Positions 21,233 to 30,494 of a stretch of DNA of 64,000 bases are shown here, piece by piece; within the stretch, counting starts at the first letter, position 1; every line of letters begins with the position of its first letter. Below the pieces are notes generated by a model. That model saw only the letters and a program-made list of their open reading frames with translations, was not told where the DNA came from and ran no database searches. A program made the position numbers and the translations under genes. The stretch covers positions 62,001 through 126,000 of the forward strand of contig JAIUPD010000011.1 of assembly GCA_020161615.1 (NCBI GenBank), given 5' to 3'. Origin of the DNA: Pseudomonadota bacterium. GTDB taxonomy: Bacteria > Pseudomonadota > Alphaproteobacteria > Rhodobacterales > Rhodobacteraceae.

Positions 21233-21625
21233 ATGTTCCAGAGCCGCGATCAGATCCTCAAAGCCTATCAGGACTATCTCGCCTGCCTGAACGCCCGGGA
21301 CTGGGAGTCCCTGCCCCGTTTCGTGGCCGAGGACGTGACCCGCAACGGGGTACGACTCGGGCTTTCGGGCTACCGCGCGCTGCTGGAGGGGGATGTCCGG
21401 GCGATCCCGGATCTGGCCTTCCTCCCTTCGCATCTGGCCTGCGATCCGCCGCTCCTCGCCGCGCGGCTGGTCTTCGATTGCACGCCGGTGGGAGGGCTTT
21501 TCGGCTTGCCCGTGAACGGCCGCAGGGTTCGGTTCACCGAGAATGTCTTCTACGAATATCGGGCGGGCCGCATCGCCCAGGTCTGGTCGGTGATCGACCA
21601 GGCCGCCATCGAGGCCCAGCTCTGA
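21233..21625 (+). CDS. SnoaL-like protein
   Basis: 130-residue protein of the SnoaL/NTF2-like cone fold: MFQSRDQILKAYQDYLACLNARDWESL, LVFDCTPVGGLFGLPVNGRRVRF and FYEYRAGRIAQVWSVIDQAAIEAQL are typical ester-cyclase-type segments. The reaction cannot be deduced. It follows the regulator by 14 bp and is probably co-transcribed. The start at 21233 is the first Met of the domain; the upstream frame overlaps the regulator. Confidence 0.8.
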   Translation: MFQSRDQILKAYQDYLACLNARDWESLPRFVAEDVTRNGVRLGLSGYRALLEGDVRAIPDLAFLPSHLACDPPLLAARLVFDCTPVGGLFGLPVNGRRVRFTENVFYEYRAGRIAQVWSVIDQAAIEAQL

Positions 21626-21741
21626 CCAAGCCTCTGTCGGGCGCGGGACGATCTTGCCGAAAGGTTAACGCAGGCCGCCAAGCCCTTGATCTTCCTTACC
21701 CTGCCAGGGTGTCCCATGCGTGGGACGCCGGCCCGGCCGGG

Positions 21742-21767
21742 CAAAAAGAAAGGCCCCGCGAGGGGCC
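21742..21767 (-). terminator. Rho-independent terminator after tRNA-Asp
   Basis: On the minus strand a perfect 6 bp stem GGCCCC/GGGGCC with a short loop (21752-21767) is followed by TTTCTTTTT. It lies 13 bp past the 3' end of the tRNA-Asp at 21781 and should end its transcript. Confidence 0.8.
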
Positions 21768-21780
21768 CTGAGGAAGCTGA

Positions 21781-21857
21781 TGGCGCGGTTGACGGGGCTC
21801 GAACCCGCGACCCCCGGCGTGACAGGCCGGTACTCTAACCAACTGAGCTACAACCGC
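21781..21857 (-). tRNA. tRNA-Asp (GTC), copy 2
   Basis: 77 nt with encoded CCA, identical to the copy at 19111-19187 and in the same orientation. A terminator follows at 21742-21767. Identity to the other copy extends only 3 bp beyond the 5' end (ending at 21860). Confidence 0.97.
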
Positions 21858-21904
21858 GCGATGGGGGGGTGATTAGCCGCCCCGTCCGGCAAGGTCAAGC
21901 GCCT

Positions 21905-22666
21905 TCACGCAAGTTTCCGACGGTCGCGCCAGCTTCCCCAGGCCAGCACCGCCAGATAGGCCAGATCCGACAGGACCAGCACCACCCAGGGCTGCGATAC
22001 CAGCGCCCCGGCATAGACCGCGACGCCCACCAGAACCAGCGCCGCCCGCTTCCGCGGCACCCGCCAGCTCTTGGGCGAGGGGGTCGGCAGGCGCGAAATC
22101 ATCAGAAGCCCGACGAAAGCCATGTAAAGCCCCGCCAGCGCCGGCCATTCCCGCATGTCGACCCAGCCTGCCAGCGTCAGGTAAAGCGGCAAGAGCCCCA
22201 GCATGGCCCCGGCCGGCGCCGGCACGCCGACGAAATGCACCCGCCCGGGCGGCGGCGGCGCGTTGCGGTTCACATTGAACCGGGCCAGCCTGAGGCAGGC
22301 CCCCAGCACATAGATCAGCACCAGCGCCCAGCCCAGGCCCGGCCAGCCCTGCAGCAGCGCCGAATAGATGACGATCCCCGGCGCCACGCCGAAACAAACG
22401 AAATCCGACAGCGAATCGAGTTCGGCGCCGAAATGGCTGGCCGCGTTCAGCTTGCGGGCCAGCAGCCCGTCCATGCCGTCGATCAGCGCCGCCAGCACGA
22501 TCAGCCCCGCCGCCACCTGCCAGGATCCCGCGACGCCGTAACGGATCGCCGTCAGCCCCGCGCAAAGCCCCAGCAGCGTCACCAGATTGGGGATCAACTG
22601 AACCAGCGGCAGGCTGCGGCGGTCGGCGGGCTCGCTGTCGTCCTCACAGGCGGGGTCGCGGTCCAT
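21905..22666 (-). CDS. pssA: CDP-diacylglycerol--serine O-phosphatidyltransferase
   Basis: 253-residue membrane enzyme that makes phosphatidylserine. The CDP-alcohol phosphatidyltransferase signature is present: DGMDGLLARKLNAASHFGAELDSLSD by position 63-88, with the spaced Asp and Gly residues D-G-x2-A-R-x8-G-x3-D-x3-D. About seven hydrophobic segments follow. It starts 2 bp after the psd stop on the same strand, so the pair forms the two-step phosphatidylethanolamine operon. Confidence 0.95.
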   Translation of the reverse strand: MDRDPACEDDSEPADRRSLPLVQLIPNLVTLLGLCAGLTAIRYGVAGSWQVAAGLIVLAALIDGMDGLLARKLNAASHFGAELDSLSDFVCFGVAPGIVIYSALLQGWPGLGWALVLIYVLGACLRLARFNVNRNAPPPPGRVHFVGVPAPAGAMLGLLPLYLTLAGWVDMREWPALAGLYMAFVGLLMISRLPTPSPKSWRVPRKRAALVLVGVAVYAGALVSQPWVVLVLSDLAYLAVLAWGSWRDRRKLA

Positions 22667-22668
22667 GC

Positions 22669-23379
22669 TCAGCGCACCTCGGCCAAGCGCGCGGGCTCGG
22701 CCAGGGTAAGATCGGCCAGCACCGTCTCGCCCGCGACCATGGTCTGGCCGAGCGACACGAGCGGCTGCACGCCGTCCGGCAGATAGACATCCAGCCGCGA
22801 GCCGAAGCGGATCATCCCGAAGCGCTCGCCGGTTTCCAGCACCGCCCCCGGCTTCACGTCGCAGACGATGCGCCGCGCCACCAGCCCCGCGATCTGCACC
22901 ACGGCGAGCTTGCGCCCGTCCGCCATCTGCACCGCCACCGAATTGCGCTCGTTATCGACCGAGGCCTTGTCGAGCGAGGCATTGAGGAACTTGCCCGGCC
23001 GGTAGCTGACCGCGGTGATGGTGCCGGCGATGGGCAGGCGGTTCACATGGCAGTTGAAGACATTCATGAAGACGCTGACCCGGGTCATCGGCTCGGTCCC
23101 CATGCCCAGTTCGACCGGCGGCGCGGCGGGCTCGATCAGCGAGACGACGCCATCGGCGGGGCTGATGATCAGCCCCTCGCGCTGCGGCGTGTAGCGGTCG
23201 GGATCGCGGAAGAAGTAATAGCACCAGACGGTCAGCACCACGCCGACCCAGCCCAGCGGCTGCCAGATCAGGAACAGGACCAGCGTCACCGCGGCGAAGA
23301 TGCCGATGAAGGGATAGCCCTCGCGGTGGACCGGCTTGATGACGGCGGCGAGAATCGAATCGTGCGCGGGATCGGGCAT
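22669..23379 (-). CDS. psd: Phosphatidylserine decarboxylase proenzyme
   Basis: 236 residues, the short proenzyme type common in alphaproteobacteria. The start [23 protein letters not shown] at 23379 has AGGAG just upstream. A membrane region follows ([21 protein letters not shown]). The self-cleavage site is in [15 protein letters not shown], where Ser becomes the pyruvoyl group. It makes phosphatidylethanolamine from the product of the adjacent pssA. Confidence 0.95.
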   Translation of the reverse strand: MPDPAHDSILAAVIKPVHREGYPFIGIFAAVTLVLFLIWQPLGWVGVVLTVWCYYFFRDPDRYTPQREGLIISPADGVVSLIEPAAPPVELGMGTEPMTRVSVFMNVFNCHVNRLPIAGTITAVSYRPGKFLNASLDKASVDNERNSVAVQMADGRKLAVVQIAGLVARRIVCDVKPGAVLETGERFGMIRFGSRLDVYLPDGVQPLVSLGQTMVAGETVLADLTLAEPARLAEVR

Positions 23380-23575
23380 CGGGGCTCCTGAAGATGATGG
23401 TTCAGGTTCTAGCCCGATCAGGACCCGAGGCAAAGGGGAGAGGGAATTCGCCCTCGGTTCCTCGGGCGACCGGAAGCGGGAGGCAAGGTCCGGCCGCGCC
23501 ACGGGCGCGGCGCTCGCGGCGAGAGGCGCGCCACTGCCGCGTTTCCGAGACGCCGCTCACCCCCGCGCCCCCTCG

Positions 23576-23635
23576 CCAAAGGGGACCCTCGGGCCCCCTT
23601 TGGAAACCTCAGAGGATATTTCCAGAACAAAGATG
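23576..23635. repeat. Hairpin plus GAGGATATTT-type element
   Basis: A strong stem of 12 pairs with one mismatch (23576-23603) is followed by GAGGATATTTCCAGAACAAAG (from 23612). A closely related 24 bp sequence occurs at 25293 and 43482. It lies just past the cmk stop on the minus strand. It could be a 3' transcript element; function unknown. Confidence 0.6.
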
Positions 23636-23641
23636 AAAGGG

Positions 23642-24232
23642 TCAGGCGCGCGGCAGGCGGGCCGCGACCAGTTCGGCGGCGCGGGCGATGGCGGCCTCGA
23701 TACTCAGGTCCGACGTGTCGACCAGCACCGCATCGGCGGCGGGCTTCAATGGCGCATCGGCCCGGTTCATGTCGCGGTCGTCGCGGGCGATGACCTCGGC
23801 CAGGACCTGCGCCGCGTCCCCGCCCAGCTCCAGCCAGCGGCGATGGGCGCGGATCTCGGGGCGGGCGGTGACGAAGAGCTTCACCTCGGCGCCCGGGCAG
23901 ATCACCGTGCCGATGTCGCGCCCGTCCAACACTGCGCCGCCCTCGCGCCGGGCGAAATCCTGCTGGAAGGCGGTGAGCGCGGCCCGCACCTCGGGGATCG
24001 CGGCGACGCGGCTCGCCGCCTGCCCGGCAGCCAGCGTCCGCAGATCGTCGCGGGCGAGGTCGGCGGGCGTGAGCCCCCGCGCTGCCGCCACCGGGTCGCC
24101 GCCCCTGGCGCCCACCGCCCGGTAGAGGAGCCCGGTGTCCAGATGCGCGAAGCCGAAACGCTCTGCCAGCGCCCGGCTGATGGTTCCCTTGCCCGCCGCC
24201 GCGGGCCCGTCCACTGCCACCGTGAAGATCAT
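23642..24232 (-). CDS. cmk: Cytidylate kinase
   Basis: 196-residue P-loop kinase that phosphorylates CMP and dCMP. Start [22 protein letters not shown] at 24232 includes the Walker A loop [10 protein letters not shown]. Other conserved parts are [14 protein letters not shown] and [19 protein letters not shown]. It is slightly short for the family. In many alphaproteobacteria cmk lies directly after aroA; here a hydrolase and a membrane-protein gene separate them. Confidence 0.93.
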   Translation of the reverse strand: MIFTVAVDGPAAAGKGTISRALAERFGFAHLDTGLLYRAVGARGGDPVAAARGLTPADLARDDLRTLAAGQAASRVAAIPEVRAALTAFQQDFARREGGAVLDGRDIGTVICPGAEVKLFVTARPEIRAHRRWLELGGDAAQVLAEVIARDDRDMNRADAPLKPAADAVLVDTSDLSIEAAIARAAELVAARLPRA

Positions 24233-24320
24233 GCCTGCCTCCGTTTGGCCCTGCCTAGCGCAGCGCCCGCCCCCTTGAAACCCCCGTCCCGGCGCCAATA
24301 TCGCCAGAAAGGAGATCCTC

Positions 24321-25292
24321 ATGCCCCGCACCCCCTATTACCGCGGCCCGGTCAGCGACCATTTCGACGGGACGCGCTTTTTCAACCCCGGGGGCGAGGC
24401 GCCGCGCGGGTTGCGCGACGTCTGGCGCTGGCAGCGCGAGGGGAAGCGGGTCCGCTGGCCCGCGCAGGTGACGGTGACGCCGGTGGTGCCGGCGCCCGTG
24501 GTCGATGACCTCAGCGTCACCATGGTCGGCCATGCCACGCTGCTGATCCAGACGGCGGGGCTGAACCTGCTGACCGATCCGGTCTGGTCCGAGCGCGCCT
24601 CGCCCTCGCGGCTGGCGGGGCCGCGGCGGGTGGCGCAGCCGGGTATCCGGTTCGAGGACCTGCCGAAGATCGACGCGGTCCTGCTGAGCCACAACCATTA
24701 CGACCATCTCGACCTCGCCACACTCGGACGGCTGAAGGCGCAGGATCCCCTCGTCATCACCCCCCTCGGCAACGATGCATTGTTGCGGGGCACCGGGCTC
24801 AGGGTCGAAACCGCCGATTGGGGCGAGAGCCGCCGCCTCGGCCCGCTGACCTTCCATCTGGAACCCTGCCACCATTGGTCGGCGCGCGGCATCCGCGACC
24901 GCTCCATGGCGCTCTGGGCCGCTTTCGTGATCGAGGGGCCGGCCGGCAAGATCCTGCATATCGGCGATACCGGCTTCGACCAGGGCCGCCCCTACCGCGA
25001 CCTGCCCGCCCGCCACGGCCCCCTGCGCCTCGGCATCCTGCCGATCGGCGCCTATGAACCGCGCTGGTTCATGAGCCCGCAGCACCAGGACCCGGATGAG
25101 GCGCTGCAGGGCTTCCGCCTCTCGGGCGCGGCTTACGGGATCGGCCACCATTGGGGCACCTTCCAGCTGACCGACGAGGGGCGCGAAGCCCCACCCCAGG
25201 AACTGGCCCGGGCCCTGCAAACCCATGCCATCCCGGCCGGACGCTTCCGCGCCCTCGCTCCGGCCGACAGCTGGGCGATCCCGCCCCTCTGA
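24321..25292 (+). CDS. Metallo-beta-lactamase-fold hydrolase (NAPE-PLD/UlaG-like)
   Basis: 323-residue hydrolase with the metal motif HNHYDH at 124-129. Conserved regions [23 protein letters not shown] and [10 protein letters not shown] complete the metal site, and WGTFQLTDE near the C-terminus resembles NAPE-hydrolysing phospholipase D. Substrate not deducible; lipids or sugar phosphates are possible. AGGAGA precedes the ATG. It is divergent from cmk and interrupts the cmk-aroA pair. Confidence 0.85.
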   Translation: MPRTPYYRGPVSDHFDGTRFFNPGGEAPRGLRDVWRWQREGKRVRWPAQVTVTPVVPAPVVDDLSVTMVGHATLLIQTAGLNLLTDPVWSERASPSRLAGPRRVAQPGIRFEDLPKIDAVLLSHNHYDHLDLATLGRLKAQDPLVITPLGNDALLRGTGLRVETADWGESRRLGPLTFHLEPCHHWSARGIRDRSMALWAAFVIEGPAGKILHIGDTGFDQGRPYRDLPARHGPLRLGILPIGAYEPRWFMSPQHQDPDEALQGFRLSGAAYGIGHHWGTFQLTDEGREAPPQELARALQTHAIPAGRFRALAPADSWAIPPL

Positions 25293-25316
25293 CCTCTTCG
25301 TTCTGCAAATATCCTC
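25293..25316. repeat. 24 bp dispersed element
   Basis: Starts directly after the stop codon of the upstream hydrolase gene. Its reverse complement is GAGGATATTTGCAGAACGAA plus GAGG, identical over 24 bp to 43482-43505. GC-rich inverted repeats follow. See the copy at 23612. Confidence 0.7.
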
Positions 25317-25402
25317 AGGGGGTGAGGCCGTCAGGCCGAGGGGGCGGAACGCCCCCTGCGCGGGGAACCCGCGCCGGCGCGAGGGGGGCTCGATGCCCCC
25401 GA

Positions 25403-25451
25403 GCGCCGGGTTTCTTGCGCCGGGTTCCTTGCGCCGGGTTCCTCGCGCCGG
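25403..25451. repeat. 14 bp tandem repeat, 3.5 copies
   Basis: Three adjacent units of GCGCCGGGTTYCTT (last unit ending C) and a partial fourth. It lies 3 bp beyond the stop of the membrane-protein gene at 25454. Likely replication-slippage sequence; I see no function. Confidence 0.75.
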
Positions 25452-25453
25452 TG

Positions 25454-25948
25454 CTACCCCCGGCCGCGCCGCCAGCTCGCCCGCGCAGCCAGCAGCGTGG
25501 CCAGCGCAAAAGCCACGAATTTTGCCAGGGTGAAGGCGCTCGCCCCCTGCACATCGGCCAGCGCCACGTAATCCGGCCCGCTTTCCAGCAGCCGCTGGAT
25601 GAACAGGTTTTCGCCCCAGTCGAGCGCGGTATAGGCCAGCGCCGCCGTGGCGCAGACCATGCCGAAGGCGCCGCGCAGGGGCCGCATCCACCACAGGAAC
25701 GTCAGCCCCATCAGTGCCGGAAACAGCGTATCGGCCAGCCGGATCGGCCCCTGATAGAGCGCATAGCCCGCGGGGCTCAGCGCCCTGAGATACGCGCGGA
25801 CCTCGCCCAGGTCATAGCCCAGCACCCGCAGGTCGAAGGGCGGCAGGCCCTGGGCCTCGACCTGCAGCGGACGCCCCAGCCAGAGCACGAGATAGAGATA
25901 GGACGCGAGGGTCGCGAGCGGCAGAAGCCAGGTGATCGCGCGCTGCAT
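25454..25948 (-). CDS. Conserved-looking membrane protein, unknown
   Basis: 164 residues with four probable membrane helices: AITWLLPLATLASYLYLVLWL, PALMGLTFLWWM, GMVCATAALAYTALDW and the final FTLAKFVAFALATLLAARA. A polar loop lies between the first two. I do not recognise the family. The start lies 4 bp after the aroA stop on the same strand, so it is probably the second gene of an aroA operon. Confidence 0.7.
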   Translation of the reverse strand: MQRAITWLLPLATLASYLYLVLWLGRPLQVEAQGLPPFDLRVLGYDLGEVRAYLRALSPAGYALYQGPIRLADTLFPALMGLTFLWWMRPLRGAFGMVCATAALAYTALDWGENLFIQRLLESGPDYVALADVQGASAFTLAKFVAFALATLLAARASWRRGRG

Positions 25949-25952
25949 CGGC

Positions 25953-27293
25953 TCAGCTCCGGTCGAGTTTCGCGCCCAGCGCCGCCATCAGCGGCTCGAA
26001 AGCCGGAAAGGATGTGGCAATCGGCCCGCCGTCATCGACCGCGACCGGCTGCTCGGACACCAGACCCAAGACCAGGAAACTCATGGCGATCCGGTGGTCG
26101 AGCCGCGTCTCGCAGGTCGCCCCGCCCGGCACGTGGCCGGTGCCGTGGACAATGAGCGTGTCCTTGTCCTCCTCGATGCGCACCCCGCAGGCCTCGAGCC
26201 CCCGGGCCATGGCGTCGATCCGGTCGCTTTCCTTGACCCGCAGCTCCTTGACGCCCCGCATCACCGTGGTGCCCTGGGCCATCGCCGCCACAACCGACAG
26301 CACCGGGAATTCGTCGATCATCGAGGCCGCGCGGTCCTCGGGTGTGGTCACACCCTTCAACCCCGGCGAATGGCGCACGCGCAGGTCGGCGACCGGCTCG
26401 CCGCCCTCCTCGCGCGGGTTCTCGAAGGTGATGTCCGCGCCCATTTCCAGGAGCGTGACGTAAAGCCCGTCGCGCGTCGGGTTGCGCGAGACGCCGGGCA
26501 CCAGGATCTCGGAGCCCGGGACCAGCAGCGCGGCGCAGACCGGGAAGGCGGCAGAGGAGGGATCGCGCGGCACGGCAACCGACTGGCCGGTCAGTTCCGG
26601 CTGGCCTTTCAGCGTGATGACCCGGCCCTCGGCACTTTCCTCGACCCGGACCTCGGCGCCAAAGCCGCGCAGCATGCGCTCGGTATGGTCGCGCGTCGCC
26701 TCGGGTTCGATCACCACCGTCTCGCCCGGGGTGTTCAGACCGGCCAGCAGCACCGCGGATTTCACCTGCGCCGAGGGCATCGGCAGCCTGTAGCGCACCG
26801 GCACCGGCTCGGCCGCGCCGACCAGCGTCATCGGCAGCTTGCCCCCCCGCCGCCCGACGGCGCGCGCGCCGAACAGCGCCAGCGGGTCGGTGATCCGGCC
26901 CATCGGCCGCTTGTTGAGGCTGGCGTCGCCGGTGAAGGTGGCGGTGATCGGCGTCGTCGCCATCGCCCCCATGATCAGCCGCACGCCGGTGCCCGAATTG
27001 CCGCAGTCAATCACCTGAGCGGGTTCGGCGAAGCCGCCCACGCCCACGCCCTGCACGGTCCATTCACCCTCGCCCAGCCGCGTGACGGTCGCGCCAAAGG
27101 CCCGCATCGCCTCGGCCGTGTCCAGCACGTCCTGCCCCTCCAGCAGCCCGGTAATCCGCGTCTCGCCCACTGACAGGGCGCCCAGGATCAGCGCCCGATG
27201 GCTGATCGACTTGTCCCCCGGGATCTGGGCCTCGCCCGTCAGGGGCGGCGAGCGGCGGGCAATCATCGGGATCGGCGTGGCATGGGCGGACAT
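25953..27293 (-). CDS. aroA: 3-phosphoshikimate 1-carboxyvinyltransferase (EPSP synthase)
   Basis: 446-residue shikimate-pathway enzyme joining shikimate-3-P and PEP. Start [20 protein letters not shown] at 27293. Motifs are [20 protein letters not shown] (substrate binding), [17 protein letters not shown], and the C-terminal [15 protein letters not shown]. These resemble the class II alphaproteobacterial enzymes. The longer upstream frame overlaps the Lrp gene and is shadow. Confidence 0.96.
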   Translation of the reverse strand: MSAHATPIPMIARRSPPLTGEAQIPGDKSISHRALILGALSVGETRITGLLEGQDVLDTAEAMRAFGATVTRLGEGEWTVQGVGVGGFAEPAQVIDCGNSGTGVRLIMGAMATTPITATFTGDASLNKRPMGRITDPLALFGARAVGRRGGKLPMTLVGAAEPVPVRYRLPMPSAQVKSAVLLAGLNTPGETVVIEPEATRDHTERMLRGFGAEVRVEESAEGRVITLKGQPELTGQSVAVPRDPSSAAFPVCAALLVPGSEILVPGVSRNPTRDGLYVTLLEMGADITFENPREEGGEPVADLRVRHSPGLKGVTTPEDRAASMIDEFPVLSVVAAMAQGTTVMRGVKELRVKESDRIDAMARGLEACGVRIEEDKDTLIVHGTGHVPGGATCETRLDHRIAMSFLVLGLVSEQPVAVDDGGPIATSFPAFEPLMAALGAKLDRS

Positions 27294-27450
27294 CGGAACC
27301 TCGGGCGCTGGACTTCCGCCGGGTGATAGCGCAGCCCCGCCCCTCACGCCAGTCCCGCGCGATCCCGCGTCATATCGGCCAGAGCCGCCCCCGAGGCCGG
27401 CGCCAGAGGCTCGGCGGCGCTTCCCCCCGGTCGCGCCCCCAAGGCTTCGA

Positions 27451-27903
27451 TCAGGCACGCTCATCCTTGGCGGACTCCATCACGACATAGGTGCTGATCG
27501 AGTTGACCTGCGGCAGGGTTCCGAGGATTTCGGTGTGGAAATGCTTGTAGGCGGCAAGGTCGGCGACCTCGACCCTGAGCAGATATTCGATGGTGCCGGT
27601 CACATTATGGCACTCGCGCACCTGCGGCGCCCGGGCGATGGCCCGCTCGAAGTCGCTTTGGCTCGCCTTGGTGTGCTGGCTGAGGCCGACGGCGATATAG
27701 GCGACGAAACCGCGCCCGGTCTGGGCGGGGTCGAGCACGGCGCGGTAGCCGCGGATCACGCCGCGCCGCTCCAGCTCCTGCACCCGGCGCAGACAGGCCG
27801 AGGGCGACAGGCCCACCCGCTCGGCCAGCAGCAGATTGGACAGGCGGCCGTCGCGCGACAATTCGCGCAATATTTTTTCGTTTACCGGGTCATGGTCGGT
27901 CAT
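27451..27903 (-). CDS. Lrp/AsnC-family regulator
   Basis: 150 residues: N-terminal helix-turn-helix ([35 protein letters not shown]) and C-terminal RAM ligand-binding domain ([20 protein letters not shown]). It is divergent from a LysE-type exporter with a 93 bp gap, so it likely senses an amino acid and controls that exporter. Known Lrp-LysE pairs support this, but the ligand is not evident. Confidence 0.92.
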   Translation of the reverse strand: MTDHDPVNEKILRELSRDGRLSNLLLAERVGLSPSACLRRVQELERRGVIRGYRAVLDPAQTGRGFVAYIAVGLSQHTKASQSDFERAIARAPQVRECHNVTGTIEYLLRVEVADLAAYKHFHTEILGTLPQVNSISTYVVMESAKDERA

Positions 27904-27996
27904 GGATTGCAGAAATACCGCCTCTGCGCGCCTCTTCGCAATTCAATTCGGCAACGCGCCGCATAGGATTGCGCTCCATGCCACGGAACGACACCG

Positions 27997-28599
27997 ATGC
28001 CCCTGCCCGCCGATCTTCTCTTCGCCCTGATCCTCTACGCCTTCGTTTCCTCGATCACGCCGGGGCCGAACAACCTGATGCTGCTGGCGTCCGGGGTAAA
28101 TTTCGGCTTCCGCCGGACGCTGCCGCATATGCTGGGGATCGGTGCCGGCTTCACGCTGATGGTGGCACTGACCGGCTGGGGGCTGGCGGGGCTCTTCGCC
28201 CTCTGGCCGCCGCTGCACGGGGTGCTGACGGTCGCCTCGGTCGCCTATCTGCTGTGGCTGGCCTGGAAGATCGCCCATGCCGCGCCGCCCGCGCCGGGCG
28301 CGGCGTCCGGTCGGCCCTTCGGCTTCTGGCAGGCGGCAGGCTTCCAATGGGTCAATCCCAAGGCCTGGAGCATGGCCCTGACCGCAAGCACGCTCTATCT
28401 GCCGCCCGCGGGGGGCAACGCCGCCATCCTTGCCGTGGCGCTGGTCTTCGGCGCCATCAACCTGCCCTGTGTCTCGAGCTGGGCAGCGATGGGAAGCCTG
28501 TTGCGCGGCTGGCTGGCGGACCCCCGGCGGCTGAGGCTGTTCAACGGCGCGATGGCGGTGCTGCTGGTGGCGACGCTCTGGCCGGTGATCCGGGGATGA
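27997..28599 (+). CDS. LysE-family exporter, tandem copy 1
   Basis: 200-residue permease with about six membrane helices. The LysE/RhtB signature at the N-terminus is SSITPGPNNLMLLASGVNFG. It may export amino acids. It is divergent from the Lrp regulator. The gene 40 bp downstream encodes a close paralogue with the same SxTPGPNNxMLL and AGFQWVNPK segments, suggesting a local duplication. Confidence 0.92.
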   Translation: MPLPADLLFALILYAFVSSITPGPNNLMLLASGVNFGFRRTLPHMLGIGAGFTLMVALTGWGLAGLFALWPPLHGVLTVASVAYLLWLAWKIAHAAPPAPGAASGRPFGFWQAAGFQWVNPKAWSMALTASTLYLPPAGGNAAILAVALVFGAINLPCVSSWAAMGSLLRGWLADPRRLRLFNGAMAVLLVATLWPVIRG

Positions 28600-28639
28600 G
28601 CCCCCTCGCCACCGGCGCGCAATCGGGTAGGATCGCCCC

Positions 28640-29236
28640 ATGACCGCCGAGACGTTCCTCGCCCTGCTGCTCTTCGCCTTCGTGGCCTCGGCGACGCCGG
28701 GGCCGAACAACGTCATGCTGCTGAGTTCGGGCGTGAATTTCGGCGTGGCGCGAACGGTGCCGCATATGGCCGGGGTGACGCTGGGCTTTGCGCTGATGAT
28801 CGCCCTGGTGGGCTTCGGGGTGGCCGGGCTCTTCACCGCCTGGCCCGAGGCGCGGCTGGTGCTGACCGTGATCTCGGTCGGCTACCTGCTGTGGCTTGCC
28901 TGGAAGATCGCCACCGCCGCCCCGCCCGCCGAGGGCGTGAAGGCGGGTGCGAGGCCGCTGACCTTCCTGCAGGCGGCGGGGTTCCAATGGGTCAATCCGA
29001 AGGGCTGGACCGCGGCGCTGACGGCGAATGCGCTCTATGCGCCGGGGGCGGATCTGCCCTCGGTTCTGATGGTGGCGGGGGCGTTCCTGCTGGTCTCGGT
29101 CCCCTCGGTGCTGGTCTGGACGGTGATGGGACGCGGGCTGCGACGCTTCCTGGCCGAGCGGCGGCGGCTGCGGATCTTCAACACGGTGATGGCGCTGACG
29201 CTGGTGGCGACGCTTTATCCGGTGTTGTTCGGGTAA
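28640..29236 (+). CDS. LysE-family exporter, tandem copy 2
   Basis: 198-residue paralogue of the preceding exporter with SATPGPNNVMLLSSGVNFGV and AGFQWVNPKGWTAALTAN. Six predicted helices. It is probably co-transcribed with the first copy and under the same Lrp regulator. Substrate unknown. Confidence 0.92.
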   Translation: MTAETFLALLLFAFVASATPGPNNVMLLSSGVNFGVARTVPHMAGVTLGFALMIALVGFGVAGLFTAWPEARLVLTVISVGYLLWLAWKIATAAPPAEGVKAGARPLTFLQAAGFQWVNPKGWTAALTANALYAPGADLPSVLMVAGAFLLVSVPSVLVWTVMGRGLRRFLAERRRLRIFNTVMALTLVATLYPVLFG

Positions 29237-29249
29237 GAGTGCCCCGCAT

Positions 29250-29388
29250 GCCGGGCAAGCGCCGGTCCGGGGGGTGGCGCCGCAACGGCTGGCGGGGGCG
29301 CTTTATCGTGCCGCATCCGGGGAACGGGCGTTCGGAGCGGGCGGCACCCAAAGCGCCAGCCCGCGGGACGGGCCGGCGCTTGCCCGGC
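29250..29388. repeat. Long imperfect inverted repeat
   Basis: The outer arms are 16 bp and perfect: GCCGGGCAAGCGCCGG at 29250-29265 and its complement at 29373-29388. Inner sequence also pairs (GGCGCTTT near 29308 with AAAGCGCC near 29350). The whole could form a large hairpin between the exporter gene and rpoH. Function unknown. Confidence 0.7.
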
Positions 29389-29446
29389 GCCTGCGGCTTG
29401 ATTCCGGGCTGACCTATTGCAAAATGCTGCGCACGCGCGGTGACGG

Positions 29447-29474
29447 GTAGGACGGGCACTATTGCCCATCCTAC
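29447..29474. terminator. Hairpin between lysE copy 2 and rpoH
   Basis: Inverted repeat GTAGGACGGGCA/TGCCCATCCTAC with one mismatch and a CTAT loop, just past the rpoH stop on the minus strand. There is no U-run, so it may be a bidirectional terminator-like or REP-like hairpin. Confidence 0.5.
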
Positions 29475-29480
29475 GGGCCG

Positions 29481-30371
29481 TCAGGCCGGGATCATGCCCT
29501 TGGCCCGGGCGATCTCGGTCATCCGGGCCTGCAGTTTCTCGAAAGCGCGGACCTCGATCTGGCGGATCCGCTCGCGCGAGACGCCGTATTTCGAGCTCAG
29601 ATCCTCCAGCGTGACCGGCGGCTCGGCCAGCCGACGCTCGGTCAGCACATCGCGCTCGCGCTCGTTCAGCACGTCCATCGCTTCCATCAGCATGGCCTGC
29701 CGCGCCTCGAACTCGTCGCGCTCGGCATAGGCTCCCGCCTGGTCGGCATCCTCGTCTTCCAGCCAGTCCTGCCACGAGGACGAGCCCTCTTCGCCGCCGA
29801 CCGTCACATTGAGCGAGGCATCCGAACCCGCCAGACGGCGGTTCATGTCCACCACCTCGTCTTCGGAGACCGATAGATCCTCGGCCAGGCGTTTGACATT
29901 CTCGGGGCGCAGATCGCCCTCCTCGATGGCGCCGATCCGGGCCTTGGCCTTCCTCAGGTTGAAGAACAGCTTCTTCTGCGCCGAGGTCGTGCCCAGTTTC
30001 ACCATCGACCAGGACCGCAGGATGTATTCCTGGATCGAGGCGCGGATCCACCACATGGCATAGGTCGCCAGGCGGAACCCCTTTTCGGGGTCGAAGCGTT
30101 TGACCGCCTGCATCAGGCCCACATTCGCCTCCGAGATCACCTCGGCCTGCGGCAGGCCATAGCCACGGTAGCCCATGGCGATCTTCGCCGCCAGCCGCAG
30201 GTGGCTGGTGACCAGCTTGTGCGCGGCGCCGGTGTCCTGATGGTCCACCCAGCGCTTGGCCAGCATGTATTCCTCCTCGGGCTCCAGCATCGGGAAGCGC
30301 CGGATCTCTTGCAGATACCGGTTCAGGCCCTGTTCGGGGCTGGGGGCGGGAAGACTGGCGTAATCGCTCAC
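29481..30371 (-). CDS. rpoH: RNA polymerase heat-shock sigma factor RpoH
   Basis: 296-residue sigma-32 family factor. It has region 2 (SEANVGLMQAVKRFDPEKGFRLATYAMWWIRASIQEYI) and the RpoH box QKKLFFNLR at 132-140, which separates RpoH from RpoD. Region 4 helix-turn-helix is ERRLAEPPVTLEDLSSKYGVSRERIRQIE. It directs heat-shock and oxidative-stress transcription. Rhodobacter relatives often carry two RpoH copies, and I cannot tell which type this is. Confidence 0.95.
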   Translation of the reverse strand: MSDYASLPAPSPEQGLNRYLQEIRRFPMLEPEEEYMLAKRWVDHQDTGAAHKLVTSHLRLAAKIAMGYRGYGLPQAEVISEANVGLMQAVKRFDPEKGFRLATYAMWWIRASIQEYILRSWSMVKLGTTSAQKKLFFNLRKAKARIGAIEEGDLRPENVKRLAEDLSVSEDEVVDMNRRLAGSDASLNVTVGGEEGSSSWQDWLEDEDADQAGAYAERDEFEARQAMLMEAMDVLNERERDVLTERRLAEPPVTLEDLSSKYGVSRERIRQIEVRAFEKLQARMTEIARAKGMIPA

Positions 30372-30494
30372 CGGGTGTTCTCTCCTTTCAGGTGCTACGA
30401 AGGTCTCACGCAGCAGCGACGGCTTTCCGTCGTTTTGTCGATCTAGGCACAGGTCAACGGCGATTCAAGCGCCGTGGTTCCCCCTCGGGACCGG

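Noticed and set aside
19111-21857. Integrated element with tRNA att sites
   Set aside because: No integrase or phage genes between the tRNA copies; both tRNAs are complete.
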